A stretch of DNA of 64,000 bases from NVTR01 sp965237505 (GTDB taxonomy: Bacteria > Pseudomonadota > Alphaproteobacteria > Rhodobacterales > Rhodobacteraceae), in the NCBI GenBank assembly GCA_965237505.1, contig CBDEFR010000001.1, positions 62,001 through 126,000 of the forward strand, written 5' to 3'. This document shows positions 38,794-47,195 of the stretch, in pieces. The translations under genes and the position numbers were made by a program. A model generated the notes under the pieces. That model did no database searches. It saw only the letters and a list, made by a program, of their open reading frames with translations, and was not told the DNA's origin. How positions within the stretch are numbered: the first letter of the stretch is position 1; every line of letters starts with the position of its first letter.

Positions 38794-38960
38794 AGTTTCA
38801 CTCCAATTATGGAGGTGTGACCCTCCGGCTCGTGCCTGCCGGGACAGGTGCCCGACAATCGGGTCCTTACGGGTCCTTCGCAATCTCGCCCAAGGGCTCA
38901 AACCCCTGAATTTGTTGTTCAATTCCCGTCTCTGGTCGGAATTATGGCAACCGCCACCGG
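38794..38960 (-). promoter_or_regulatory. Probable L10 leader of rplJL-rpoBC
   Basis: The minus-strand leader contains several short complementary blocks, among them CCCGATTGTCGGG and CGGCAGGCACGAGCCGGAGGGTCACACCTCC just before rplJ. This is the position and GC-rich, multi-hairpin style of the L10-binding autoregulatory leader. I could not check it against a covariance model. Confidence 0.5.
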
Positions 38961-39064
38961 CCGTCTTGGACGAAACACACAGGCCGCCACGTGACCGCAG
39001 CGACCTGAGCACGCGCGATATAAGAGGTTTTGGGGGGAAATGGAAGGGGGAAATGTCGGTATTC

Positions 39065-40275
39065 CAGGGGAATCGCATGAAGGTTATGTCCGGAGAATTT
39101 GCAGTAAGAACCGATTGTTCCATCCGGCCTTTTTGCGCATGACCCTGAGCGATTTTTTATCTTTTGCCTTGTTGAGCAGATTCATTGCCATGTGTTTGAT
39201 GACGGCAAAATTCTTGGGGCCGTGATCCTTACGAACACGGCTGTCATCATCGCGGAATGTGACGTCGAGCACCCAGTGGAGGCGGTTTTCAATCCCCCAA
39301 TGGGAGCGTACCGCATGGGCAAAGCGCGGCGCATCTTTCGGTAGAGACGAGATGAAGTATCGGGTTTGTTGTGTTGTTTTCCCGTTGCTTTCACGGATCG
39401 AGACAACGCGACCAATACTGGTCAGGCCCGCCCAACCCGGATGGCGCTCTTGCAGCCATTCTATGGTGTCACTCTGGGTGTAGGTCCGGGTCTCAATCCG
39501 ACCTTTATCGCCATCAACAGTCTGTAACGACGCAGTATTTTCATGCTCCCTCTCTTCAAACCACAGTTTCACATCCTCAAAAAGGCTGCTCTGATTTCCC
39601 TTGAGCGCCAGCACGTAGTCGGCCCCCTTGTCGCGGATTTTGCAGGCAATCTGGCGTTGGCACCCCATCGCGTCCAGCGTCACGATCGCGCCCTCAACGT
39701 GGAGCAAATCCAAGAGCAATGGAATGTCCTTGATCTCGTTCTTTTTGTGCGCACTTGCCCGCTGACCCAGTACCAGACGCAGATCATCACAGTAGGCCGA
39801 GATCAAATGCAGAGGTGTTTCACCACCGGCCTTTGACCCGCGCATCGTCTTGCCATCGACGGCCACAATCGAGCCTTCAACGCGTCCCGCCAGGCCAGCA
39901 GCCCATTGCGCAAAGGCTGTACTGAACTTCTCCGGATCAAGCAGCCGAAACACCGTTGAAAGCGTGTCATGCGAGGGAATGCCGTGCTCAAAAGGGGCCA
40001 ATTTGCGCAGAAACTTCAGCTTTTCTTCACCATATTCGACAATATCAACGACACTCTCGCCGCCCGAGACCACCGCACACAGGCTTAAAAGCAGGATCTC
40101 ATCAAGCGGGTAAAGCACCTTCGCCTGCTGGCGAGGGTCAGGGATGGCCGAAATAACAGATTGAAATGATGTAGTCTTTTCCAAAGCAAGTCCTCCAGAT
40201 GCGTGTTCTGGTGACATTGAATCAGACGTTGATGCACGTAGCAAACACGGGCCAGCTATTCATGCGATACCCCTG
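39065..40275 (-). mobile_element. ISAs1-family insertion sequence, copy 1, 1211 bp
   Basis: Terminal inverted repeats CAGGGG(A/T)ATCGCATGA. Perfect 10-bp target duplication GTCGGTATTC at 39055-39064 and 40276-40285. Same length as copy 2 at 48468-49678, with an identical encoded protein, so both are recent insertions. It lies about 260 bp upstream of rplJ. Confidence 0.95.
39084..40217 (-). CDS. ISAs1-family transposase, 377 aa
   Basis: N-terminal DDE_Tnp_1-associated region (FQSVISAIPDPRQQAKVLYPLDEILLLSLCAVVSGGESVVDIVEYGEEKLKFL) and a DDE core with IVAVDGKTMRGSKAGGETPLHLISAYC, VTLDAMGCQRQIACKIRDKGADYVLALKGNQ and the C-terminal VRSHWGIENRLHWVLDVTFRDDDSRVRKDHGPKNFAVIKHMAMNLL with the catalytic Glu. 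Start ATG 40217 follows a short unconserved extension. Intact. Confidence 0.93.
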   Translation of the reverse strand: MSPEHASGGLALEKTTSFQSVISAIPDPRQQAKVLYPLDEILLLSLCAVVSGGESVVDIVEYGEEKLKFLRKLAPFEHGIPSHDTLSTVFRLLDPEKFSTAFAQWAAGLAGRVEGSIVAVDGKTMRGSKAGGETPLHLISAYCDDLRLVLGQRASAHKKNEIKDIPLLLDLLHVEGAIVTLDAMGCQRQIACKIRDKGADYVLALKGNQSSLFEDVKLWFEEREHENTASLQTVDGDKGRIETRTYTQSDTIEWLQERHPGWAGLTSIGRVVSIRESNGKTTQQTRYFISSLPKDAPRFAHAVRSHWGIENRLHWVLDVTFRDDDSRVRKDHGPKNFAVIKHMAMNLLNKAKDKKSLRVMRKKAGWNNRFLLQILRT

Positions 40276-40339
40276 GTCGGTATTCTTACCACCCTTCAAA
40301 AAATCCAAACTTGCCATAATTTAGGGATTTTCTCATATC

Positions 40340-40966
40340 CTATGAAGCATCTGCGCAGGAACCGCAGGCCCTGTTTGAAGAGGGAGCAGAGTGATCTTCG
40401 GGTTTTGCGAATCGCCTTTTTTCGCCGCTTTCGGCGACTATTTGTTCATCTGCTGCGCCCGTTGAAACCGCCCAGTACATGGCTATTGCCATGACAAGGA
40501 TAAGCCTTTCCAGTCGGTCTGGCTTTTTGATTTGGCTTTGCGCGATGCCAAATCCACGGGTCTTGAAGTCCGAGAACATAGCTTCAATACCCCATCGCAT
40601 TCCATAATCGAGAACCGTGTATTGTGAAGGCTTTGCATTCATAGCGATGATCCAGGGCTCAGGGTGACCATCGTCGTGCAATACTCCGATATTCGTAAAC
40701 ACACCTGATCCATAAAGTTCCGCGTTTATAAGCCCTTGCGGCATCAGCTCCCGGATTTCAATGCAAGACAGCTCGCCACCTTGGTGCTGCAAAGTCAGGT
40801 TGCCCTTCAGGCGAATACGATATCCCCAACCAGCGTCCTGACACCAATGGATTAACCTTTCTGTGCCATAAAATCGATCACCCGTTAACATGACATCAGC
40901 CCCTTCAGGCATCCAATCCTGAATGCTGTCCAGTAACTCTTTTTGGAGAGAAAACCCAATATTGCC
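40340..40966 (-). pseudogene. IS4-like transposase, C-terminal remnant
   Basis: Begins in mid-gene at the IS21 boundary with GNIGFSLQKELLDSIQDWMPEGADVMLTGDRFYGTERLIHWCQDAGWGYRIRLKGNL, where the Asp of TGDRFYG is a DDE residue, and continues to YGMRWGIEAMFSDFKTRGFGIAQSQIKKPDRLERLILVMAIAMYWAV, the IS4 Y-x2-R-x3-E-x6-K-type box. The N-terminal half is missing. No other copy is in the window. The 54 bp between it and ISAs1 shows no gene. Confidence 0.8.
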
Positions 40967-41076
40967 TGTGAATCCCGGAGCAATACTGGATCACAGAAAC
41001 GGTCGAATAATCTGACTGTCGCGGAGTAAAACTCCGCCATTCTGACGCCTGAGGCAAACGAGCTGAGGGCGGGGAG

Positions 41077-42576
41077 ATGTATTCTGTGGAATTGTACAGC
41101 CGGGTTCGGCGTGCGTGTCATGTCGGTGGGATGAGTGAGCGGGCGGCGGCCGGTCATTTCGGGATAGACCGCAAGACTGTGTCAAAAATTCTGAAGCATG
41201 CGGTGCCACCGGGGTATCGCAGGAATGGGCCACCAGCCCGTCCAAAGCTTGACCCGTTCATTCCGCTCATCAACCAGATATTGGAAGAGGATAAGTCGCG
41301 GCTCAAGAAGCAGCGGCATACGTCGAAGCGGATATATGAGCGTCTGCGTGATGAACATGGCTTCACCGGCGGGATCACGATTGTGACCGACTATGTTCGC
41401 GAGAAGAAGCGCCGGACTCGGGAAGTGTTCGTGCCGCTGTCGCACGCGCCAGGCCACGCCCAGGTTGATTTTGGTGAGGCGCTTGGCGAGATTGGCGGGG
41501 TCGTGCGCAAGCTGCACTACTTTGCAATGTCTCTGCCGCACTCGGACGCGTTCTTCATCAAGGCCTATCCGGCGGAGACAACCGAGGCCTTTTGCGATGG
41601 CCATGTAGCTGGCTTTGCGTTCTTCGGCGGCGTGCCGCTGTCAGGGCTCTACGACAACACCACGATCGCGGTGGCACGGATTCTCGGGGACGGAAAACGG
41701 CAACGCACCAGAACCTTTGCTGAGTTGCAGTCGCATTACCTGTTCGAAGACAGGTTCGGCCGTCCTGGCAAGGGCAACGACAAGGGTAATGTCGAAGGCA
41801 CAATCGGTTATGGCCGGCGGAACTTCCTGGTGCCGATGCCGCGCTTCGACAGTTTCGATGACCTGAACGTCCGGCTGGAGGAGCAATGCCTCAAACGTCA
41901 GGATGAGGTTCTGCGGGGTCATTCCGAGACTATCGGCGAGCGGCTGATGCGCGACCTCGACGCCCTGATGGCGCTGCCGCCTGTACCCTACGATGCCTGC
42001 GAGAAAGTCAGCACGCGGGCGACGTCGATCTCGATGGTCCGCTATCGCAACAACGATTACTCGGTGCCGGTCGCCTGCGCTCATCACGAGGTTCAGGTCC
42101 GCGGCTATGTCCACGAGGTCGTCATCGGCTGCGGCGCCGAGGTGATCGCCTGCCACCAACGGTCCTATGAGAAGGCTGATATGGTCTTCGATCCGATGCA
42201 CTTCCTGCCGCTGCTGGAACAGAAGGTTGGCGCGCTGGACCAGGCGGCCCCGCTGCAGGGCTGGGACCTGCCAGGGGAGTTTGCCACCCTGCACCGGCTG
42301 CTGGAAGCGCGCATGGGCAAGAAGGGCAAGCGCGAATACGTCCAGGTTCTGCGGCTGCTTGAGAGCTTCGAGATGGCGCACGTCCACGGGGCTATCAAAC
42401 AGTCGCTGGAACTGGGCGCGATCGGCTACGATGCGGTCAAGCATCTGGTGCTTTGCCGGATCGAGAGGCGCCCGCCACGGCTCGATCTCGATATCTACCC
42501 CTACCTGCCCAAAGCACTGGTCGAGACCACCAAGCCCGCGAGCTATATGAGCCTGATGACGCAGGTGCCGGCATGA
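41077..42576 (+). CDS. istA: IS21 transposase IstA, 499 aa
   Basis: N-terminal helix-turn-helix (LYSRVRRACHVGGMSERAAAGHFGIDRKTVSKILKHAVPPGYRR) and an rve-type DDE core: APGHAQVDFGEALGEIGGVVRKLHYFAMSLPHSDAFFIKAYPAETTEAF, LSGLYDNTTIAVARIL, GRPGKGNDKGNVEGTIGYGRRNFLVPMP. It ends 4 nt inside istB (ATGA-type overlap), so the two are coupled. Confidence 0.93.
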   Translation: MYSVELYSRVRRACHVGGMSERAAAGHFGIDRKTVSKILKHAVPPGYRRNGPPARPKLDPFIPLINQILEEDKSRLKKQRHTSKRIYERLRDEHGFTGGITIVTDYVREKKRRTREVFVPLSHAPGHAQVDFGEALGEIGGVVRKLHYFAMSLPHSDAFFIKAYPAETTEAFCDGHVAGFAFFGGVPLSGLYDNTTIAVARILGDGKRQRTRTFAELQSHYLFEDRFGRPGKGNDKGNVEGTIGYGRRNFLVPMPRFDSFDDLNVRLEEQCLKRQDEVLRGHSETIGERLMRDLDALMALPPVPYDACEKVSTRATSISMVRYRNNDYSVPVACAHHEVQVRGYVHEVVIGCGAEVIACHQRSYEKADMVFDPMHFLPLLEQKVGALDQAAPLQGWDLPGEFATLHRLLEARMGKKGKREYVQVLRLLESFEMAHVHGAIKQSLELGAIGYDAVKHLVLCRIERRPPRLDLDIYPYLPKALVETTKPASYMSLMTQVPA

Positions 42577-43325
42577 CCGATACACCGCAGGTTCTGCTGC
42601 AGCATCACCTAAAAAAACTGCGCTTGCCGACATTCCTGGGCGAATATTCCAAACTTGCGCAACAATGCGCTGCTGAGAAGAAGGATCACGTCCAGTATTT
42701 ACTGCGGCTCTGCGAACTTGAACTGATAGAGCGGGAACGCCGGATGATCGAGCGGCGCATCAAGGCCGCGAAGTTTCCAGCCACCAAGAGCCTGGACAGC
42801 TTCGATTTCAAGGCGATCGCGTCACTCAACAAGCCGCTCGTGCTGGAGCTGGCGCGCTGTGAATACATCGACAAATACCAGAACATCATTGCCCTGGGGC
42901 CAAGTGGCACCGGTAAAACCCATGTCGCACTGAGGCTGGGATTGGCCGCCTGCCAGAAAGGCCTCAAGGTCCGCTTCATAACCGCCGCATCACTGGTTCA
43001 CGAATTGATCGAAGCTGTCGATGAACGCCGCCTGCAGAGGTTCCAAAAACAACTCACCAGCCAGAACCTTCTGATCATTGACGAGCTGGGCTTTGTCCCC
43101 TTGAGCAAAACCGGCGCTGAGCTGCTCTTCGAAGTCATCTCCCAATGCTATGAACGCGGCTACATAATCATCACCTCAAATCTGCCGTTCGACGAATGGA
43201 CCGAAATATTCGGATCCGAGCGCCTCACCGGTGCGCTCCTGGATCGCCTCACCCACCACATGCATATACTGGAGATGAACGGCGACAGCTTTCGGCTAAA
43301 ACAGAGCCGAAACGCCAGAGCCTGA
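42573..43325 (+). CDS. istB: IS21 helper ATPase IstB, 250 aa
   Basis: A DnaC-like AAA+ ATPase that helps IstA select targets. Walker A IIALGPSGTGKTHVALRLGLAACQKG (about 105-130), Walker B NLLIIDELGFVPLSKTGAELLFEVIS and sensor region IIITSNLPFDEWTEIFGSERLTGALLDRLTHHMHILEMNGDSFR. The frame is complete, unlike copy 2. Confidence 0.94.
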   Translation: MTDTPQVLLQHHLKKLRLPTFLGEYSKLAQQCAAEKKDHVQYLLRLCELELIERERRMIERRIKAAKFPATKSLDSFDFKAIASLNKPLVLELARCEYIDKYQNIIALGPSGTGKTHVALRLGLAACQKGLKVRFITAASLVHELIEAVDERRLQRFQKQLTSQNLLIIDELGFVPLSKTGAELLFEVISQCYERGYIIITSNLPFDEWTEIFGSERLTGALLDRLTHHMHILEMNGDSFRLKQSRNARA

Positions 43326-43475
43326 ACCCGGTCTGAACTTGATGGATGTTGGCCTTTGGCCAACATGCGCCTTGTCACGCGTTAGCTTTATGGGGAGCAC
43401 ACCCAACAAGGCGCGGCACCTCAACTGGCCCACTTTTACTCCGGCGAATGGCCCCTTTTTACGCCGGGATTGACA

Positions 43476-44049
43476 CCCCGCCGAAAAAGGCGAACGCTTT
43501 ATCATGGGCGTCAAACACCATCTCCTGCGTCTCGCGCGGATAGGCCCGAACAAACGGCATCCGGCTGTGGCAGAGGCGAACATGCGCCACCTTGACCGTC
43601 GTGGTCGCGCCATCAATCAGGACAACTTCCTGGCTCCAGTCGAACTGATACGCCTCACTGGGATCAAAGCTCAGCGGAACATAAGCATCAGCGGATGCGG
43701 CCCGCTTCGCCTTCGACCAACTGGCCGCATAGCGCCGTGCCGCATCATAGCTGCCGTCGTATCCTTGGTTGCGCAGTTCTTCATATACCCGGACAAGCGT
43801 CAGGCGTTCGCGTCTAGAATGCCGAGTATTGTCGGCCAGCATATCATCCAATTGAGAACGCCAGGGATCGATCTTCGGACGCGGCTGGGTGGAACGGTCA
43901 TAGCTGAACTCCGTCGCACCAGAACGTATCACCTTGCGCACTGTGTTCCGTGAAACCCGAAGCTCCCGGCATATTTGCTTGATCGACTTCCCCAGAATGA
44001 AATACGCGCGCCTGATCTTTGCAATCGTCTCCACAACCAAGATCCCCAA
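43476..44049 (-). pseudogene. N-terminal remnant of a second, different IS21 istA
   Basis: Starts MGILVVETIAKIRRAYFILGKSIKQICRELRVSRNTVRKVIRSGATEFSYDRS and proceeds through YQFDWSQEVVLIDGATTTVKVAHVRLCHSRMPFVRAYPRETQEMVFDAHDKAFAFFGGV, where IS21 copy 1 cuts it off after about 190 residues. The element's own end, with GGGGTCACTTTTGG and GGGGTCAACTTTGCATGC repeats typical of IS21 termini, extends to about 44153 and abuts the ATPase fragment. Confidence 0.85.
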
Positions 44050-44117
44050 CTCGCTCCCTCAAATCTTTGAAGGAGCATCTGTACAGAACTATCAGGGGGG
44101 TCACTTTTGGACGCCGA

Positions 44118-44549
44118 TTACCCCAATAATGGGGTCAACTTTGCATGCCTATCCACAGAAAAATCCCCTATCGATACTTTGAAAGTGCTCGCAAAGCCGC
44201 GCAGTGCCCGCATGGCGGAAATTGCGTGGGCTTTAGCGCCGTCAATAAGTGACAGCTTTCGAAGCGCCTGGTGAATTTTGGGGTATAGCAGCTCAGAGAG
44301 TGTTTTATCTTCAGGCGCCTCCAGAAACGACGTTATGTGCCCGTGGGTCTCTGCAAGTTCCTCGATTTTATTGAGCAGAACGGTCTTCCCGGTGCCACGC
44401 AATCCCAACAGGATTTGGGATCGATCATGCTTTCCGATAATGACTCGCTGCAACGCGATCTTGGCATCGCGGACGATCTCGTCCCGCCCTGAAAGTTCGG
44501 GTGGCCGGGAACCTGCGCCAGGTGCAAATGGGTTTCTGACTGGGTCCAT
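44118..44549 (-). pseudogene. AAA ATPase gene truncated at its 3' end
   Basis: The N-terminal part MDPVRNPFAPGAGSRPPELSGRDEIVRDAKIALQRVIIGKHDRSQILLGLRGTGKTVLLNKIEELAETHGHITSFLEAPEDKTLSELLYPKIHQALRKLSLIDGAKAHAISAMRALRGFASTFKVSIGDF is host-like, with Walker A LLGLRGTGKT. This is an Orc1/Cdc6-like AAA protein type common in bacteria. After about residue 130 the frame enters the IS21 terminus and stops, so Walker B is lost. An alternative start lies at 44573. Its promoter side is the AT-rich site filled by the IS630 stack. Confidence 0.8.
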
Positions 44550-44586
44550 ATTAGCATTCGCCTTATCAGCCAAATATATCTATTTA

Positions 44587-45747
44587 TACCAGCGGCATTT
44601 AACATTGACCGATATGGGCCCATTTTCGCATTCCGATTGATGTGATGGTTTCGGGCTGTGCGATGAGCTTGTTCCAAGCTTCGCATCCAGCATCGACGAT
44701 GGCATTGTAGTCTTCGAACACGCGGTTGGAGAGCCAATTGGCGCGCAAGTACTGCCAGATATTTTCCACCGGGTTCAGTTCCGGAGCGCGCGATGGCAGC
44801 AGGATGATGGTGAGGTTCTTCGGGACTTTGAGTTTGCCGGTGGTGTGCCATCCGGCCCGATCCATCAGCACAACCGCATGGGCCTTTCGGGCGACGTGGC
44901 GGCTGATCTCGTCGAGATGCATCTGCATGGCTTGCGCGTCCGCCCAAGGCAGCATGAGCGCCGCCCCCTTGCCGTGAGCCGGACAGATGGCGCCGAACAG
45001 ATAGGCGTTGCGATAGCGCTGATCGGCCGGCTGGCGGGGGCGCGTGCCCTTTCTCGCCCACAGGCGCGTCAGGCCATTCTTCTGGCCAAGGCGTGCTTCG
45101 TCCTGGAACCAGATCTCCACCGGCGTTCCCGCTGGCAGGTCAGCTATATGCACCTGGAGCGTGTCGGTGAAGTTTTTTTAAACGCCTCGATGATCCGCTT
45201 ATCCTGCCTGGGATGCTGCGGGCGGGCGCTGATATGGGCAAAGCCCAGTTCGCCAAGCAGTCTGGATATCCCGCGCTCGGAATAGATGACGCCAAAGCGC
45301 GCCTCGATCACCCGCTTCAGGTCGATCCGCCGCCAGCGGACAACCCCGTCCACCGCCGGATCGGGGCCGGTCTCGACAATCTCGCCAAGTTCTTTCATCT
45401 GGACATCGCTCAGGTAGCGCGTCCGGCCCGCGCCCTTGCGGTTGGTGAGGCCATCCGGTCCCTCTTCGTTGAACCGGTGAACCCAGTCCCGCAGGGTTTG
45501 GCGATCCATCCCACCGATCCTTGCGGCCTCTCCACGGCTCATGCCATCGTAGACCGCCGCAAGAGACAACAGACGGCGGCTCTGCCGGGCATCCTTGCAA
45601 CGGCTGGCGAGTTTACGAAGGTGGCGGGCATCAAAGTCGCGACGAAGCGGAACACTGGCTGGCATGGCGATCCTCCTTTGCCAACCTTGAATCAGATCAA
45701 AACCGATTTGGGAATCCCCACAGAGTCAGAAATTGATGCCGTTGGTA
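44587..45747 (-). mobile_element. IS630-family element (type a), copy 1, 1161 bp
   Basis: Inverted ends TACCAGCGGCAT / TACCAACGGCAT flanked by TTA on both sides (44584-44586 and 45748-45750), consistent with TA-type IS630 targeting. A second copy of the same length, with one silent difference that I noticed, is at 51397-52557. It abuts the type-b IS630 with only TTA between them. Confidence 0.93.
44599..45665 (-). CDS. IS630 transposase (type a), two frames joined by a likely frameshift
   Basis: Frame 1 (45665-45144) holds the helix-turn-helix part: RDFDARHLRKLASRCKDARQSRRLLSLAAVYDGMSRGEAARIGGMDRQTLRDWVHRFNEEGPDGLTNRKGAGR. Frame 2 (to 44599) holds the DDE core: VEIWFQDEARLGQKNGLTRLWARKGTRP, AHAVVLMDRAGWHTTGKLKVP, LLPSRAPELNPVENIWQYLRANWL. 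The two meet at a run of seven A's on the coding strand (plus positions 45173-45179); slippage there gives EAFKKNFTDTLQVHIADLPAGTP in one chain. The same A7 is present in all three IS630 copies, which supports programmed frameshifting over mutation. Confidence 0.85.
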
Positions 45748-45835
45748 TTATACCAACGGCCCCCAGATTTGACTCAAGGGGATTCCCACGAGCGGCGTGA
45801 TCTGATTCAGTGGCATCAAGGCAAGGGAGGCTTTG

Positions 45836-46342
45836 ATGGCAGTAAGGATTACGCGCAAAGACAAGTCCGCAGGCGAGCTTCGCCAGGAAGCGGCGCGGTG
45901 CCGGGATGGGAAAGCGGCGCGACGGATGTTGGCGATTGCCCTGGTTCTGGATGGGGTTGACCGCAAGACGGCGGCAGAAAACTGCGGCATGGATCGGCAG
46001 ACGCTGCGGGATTGGGCCCACCGTTACAATGCGGAGGGCGTGTCGGGCCTGTTCAACCGTCGCCCGCCGGATCCACCCTGTCTGCTGAGCGCGGCACAGA
46101 AGGAGGAGTTGGCGGAAATGGTTCGGGCGGGTCCCGACCCCGAAACCGATGGGGTTGTGCGCTGGCGGCGCATTGATCTGAAACGCAAGATCGAAGAGCG
46201 CTTCGGCGTCACCATGCATGAGCGAACTGTTGGCAAACAATTGGCAAGCCTGGGCTTTCGGCGTCTGTCGGTGCGCCCGCAGCATCCGAAATCCGACCCG
46301 GATGCACAGGAGGCTTTTAAAAAAACTTCGCCGCAGAGGTAG
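45836..46342 (+). CDS. IS630 type-b transposase, N-terminal frame
   Basis: MAVRITRKDKSAGELRQEAARCRDGKAARRMLAIALVLDGVDRKTAAENCGMDRQTLRDWAHRYNAEGVSGLFNRRPP is the helix-turn-helix part; it ends EAFKKTSPQR after an A7 run (46319-46325). Slippage there would enter EAFKKNFAAEVEAA, which is cut by the MITE at 46350. ATG 45836 follows GGGAGG. Confidence 0.85.
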   Translation: MAVRITRKDKSAGELRQEAARCRDGKAARRMLAIALVLDGVDRKTAAENCGMDRQTLRDWAHRYNAEGVSGLFNRRPPDPPCLLSAAQKEELAEMVRAGPDPETDGVVRWRRIDLKRKIEERFGVTMHERTVGKQLASLGFRRLSVRPQHPKSDPDAQEAFKKTSPQR

Positions 46343-46349
46343 AAGCAGC

Positions 46350-46621
46350 CGTGCCTATCCGGTTGTCACCCACACCCACTATATGTATGGCGTGGCGTCG
46401 AGTGGCCCGGGAGGGGGACAAAGCGGGGATGGATGTCTCGCAGCGTGAAGACCTTTCGTTTCCGCGGTCGCTTCCTGAGTTCCAGCGACTTTTCCCGGAT
46501 GGCACGGCCTGTGCCGCCTAAATTGCTGGCGATGTCACCGCTCCCACTTACGCCCAGCTTTACTCGGGCGATTGGGAGCACCCTAGATGTAGTGGGTGTG
46601 GGTGACAACCGGATAGGCACG
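46350..46621. mobile_element. 272-bp MITE-like element, copy 2
   Basis: I see no difference from copy 1 (9546-9817), including the 32-bp inverted repeats and the internal hairpin. Flanked by the 8-bp direct repeat GAAGCAGC at 46342-46349 and 46622-46629. It sits 25 nt after the frameshift site of the type-b IS630, and its open frame runs on in phase into the C-terminal transposase frame. Confidence 0.92.
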
Positions 46622-47179
46622 GAAGCAGCCTTGCCGGAAACAGCCCGCAGCAAGCCCCTGGAGATATGGTTTCAGGATGAAGCGCGGGTTGGCCAGCAGG
46701 GCACGCTCACCCGTATCTGGGCCGAGCGTGGAACACGCCCCCGTGCCCCGCGCGACACCCGCTATATCTGGAGCTACATTTTCGGCGCCGTCTGCCCGGA
46801 ACGGGCTGAAGCGGCCGCTCTGATCATGCCACATGCCGACACACAGGCCATGAGCGCGCATCTCGCCGAGATCGCTAAAACCGTCGCATCGGGCGCACAT
46901 GCCCTTCTCATTCTGGATGGCGCTGGCTGGCACGGTTCGGCAGAGCTGGAGGTACCCGACAACATCACCCTGCTCAAACTCCCGCCCTATTCCCCTGAAC
47001 TCAACCCGATGGAAAATGTGTGGGCTTATCTGCGTGCCAACAAGCTCGCCATATCCGTCTTCGACAATTATGAGCAGATCGTCGACAGGTGTTGCGAAGC
47101 ATGGAACTTCTTTGCAAACGACAAAACCGCAATCACGTCAATCACTACCAGACAATGGGCCAAAACGGTCAACGACTAG
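46622..47179 (+). pseudogene. IS630 type-b transposase, C-terminal frame cut off by the MITE
   Basis: Reads EAALPETARSKPLEIWFQDEARVGQQGTLTRIWAERGTRPRAPRDTRYIWSYIFGAVCPERAEAAALIMPHADTQAMSAHLAEIAKTVASGAHALLILDGAGWHGSAELEVPDNITLLKLPPYSPELNPMENVWAYLRANKLAIS, with all three DDE acids present. The MITE separates it from the N-terminal frame. An ATG inside the MITE (46433) opens a 248-codon hybrid frame that includes the whole catalytic core but lacks the DNA-binding part. Confidence 0.88.
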
Positions 47180-47195
47180 GGCCGTTGGTATTATA

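Larger units (their letters stand above)
40967..43475 (+). mobile_element. IS21-family insertion sequence, copy 1, 2509 bp
   Basis: Ends TGTGAATCCCGG (left) and, inverted on the right, TGTCAATCCCGGCG. It carries complete istA and istB. The flanks (ATATTGCC left, CCCCGCCG right) do not match, and each adjoins a different truncated transposase gene, so this copy marks a recombination or deletion junction. It differs by scattered substitutions from the copy at 53598-56115. Confidence 0.88.
45751..47190 (+). mobile_element. IS630-family element (type b), interrupted by a MITE
   Basis: Inverted ends TACCAACGGCCC and its complement, flanked by TTA (45748-45750 and 47191-47193). Without the MITE and its 8-bp duplication the element would be 1160 bp, a match for the type-a size. 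It is distinct from type a in sequence. The copy is inactive as it stands. Confidence 0.9.

Noticed and set aside
44140..44156. Shared TGCCTATCC between the IS21 remnant end and the MITE end
   Set aside because: Only nine bases match and the neighbouring sequence is unrelated, so I treat it as chance.
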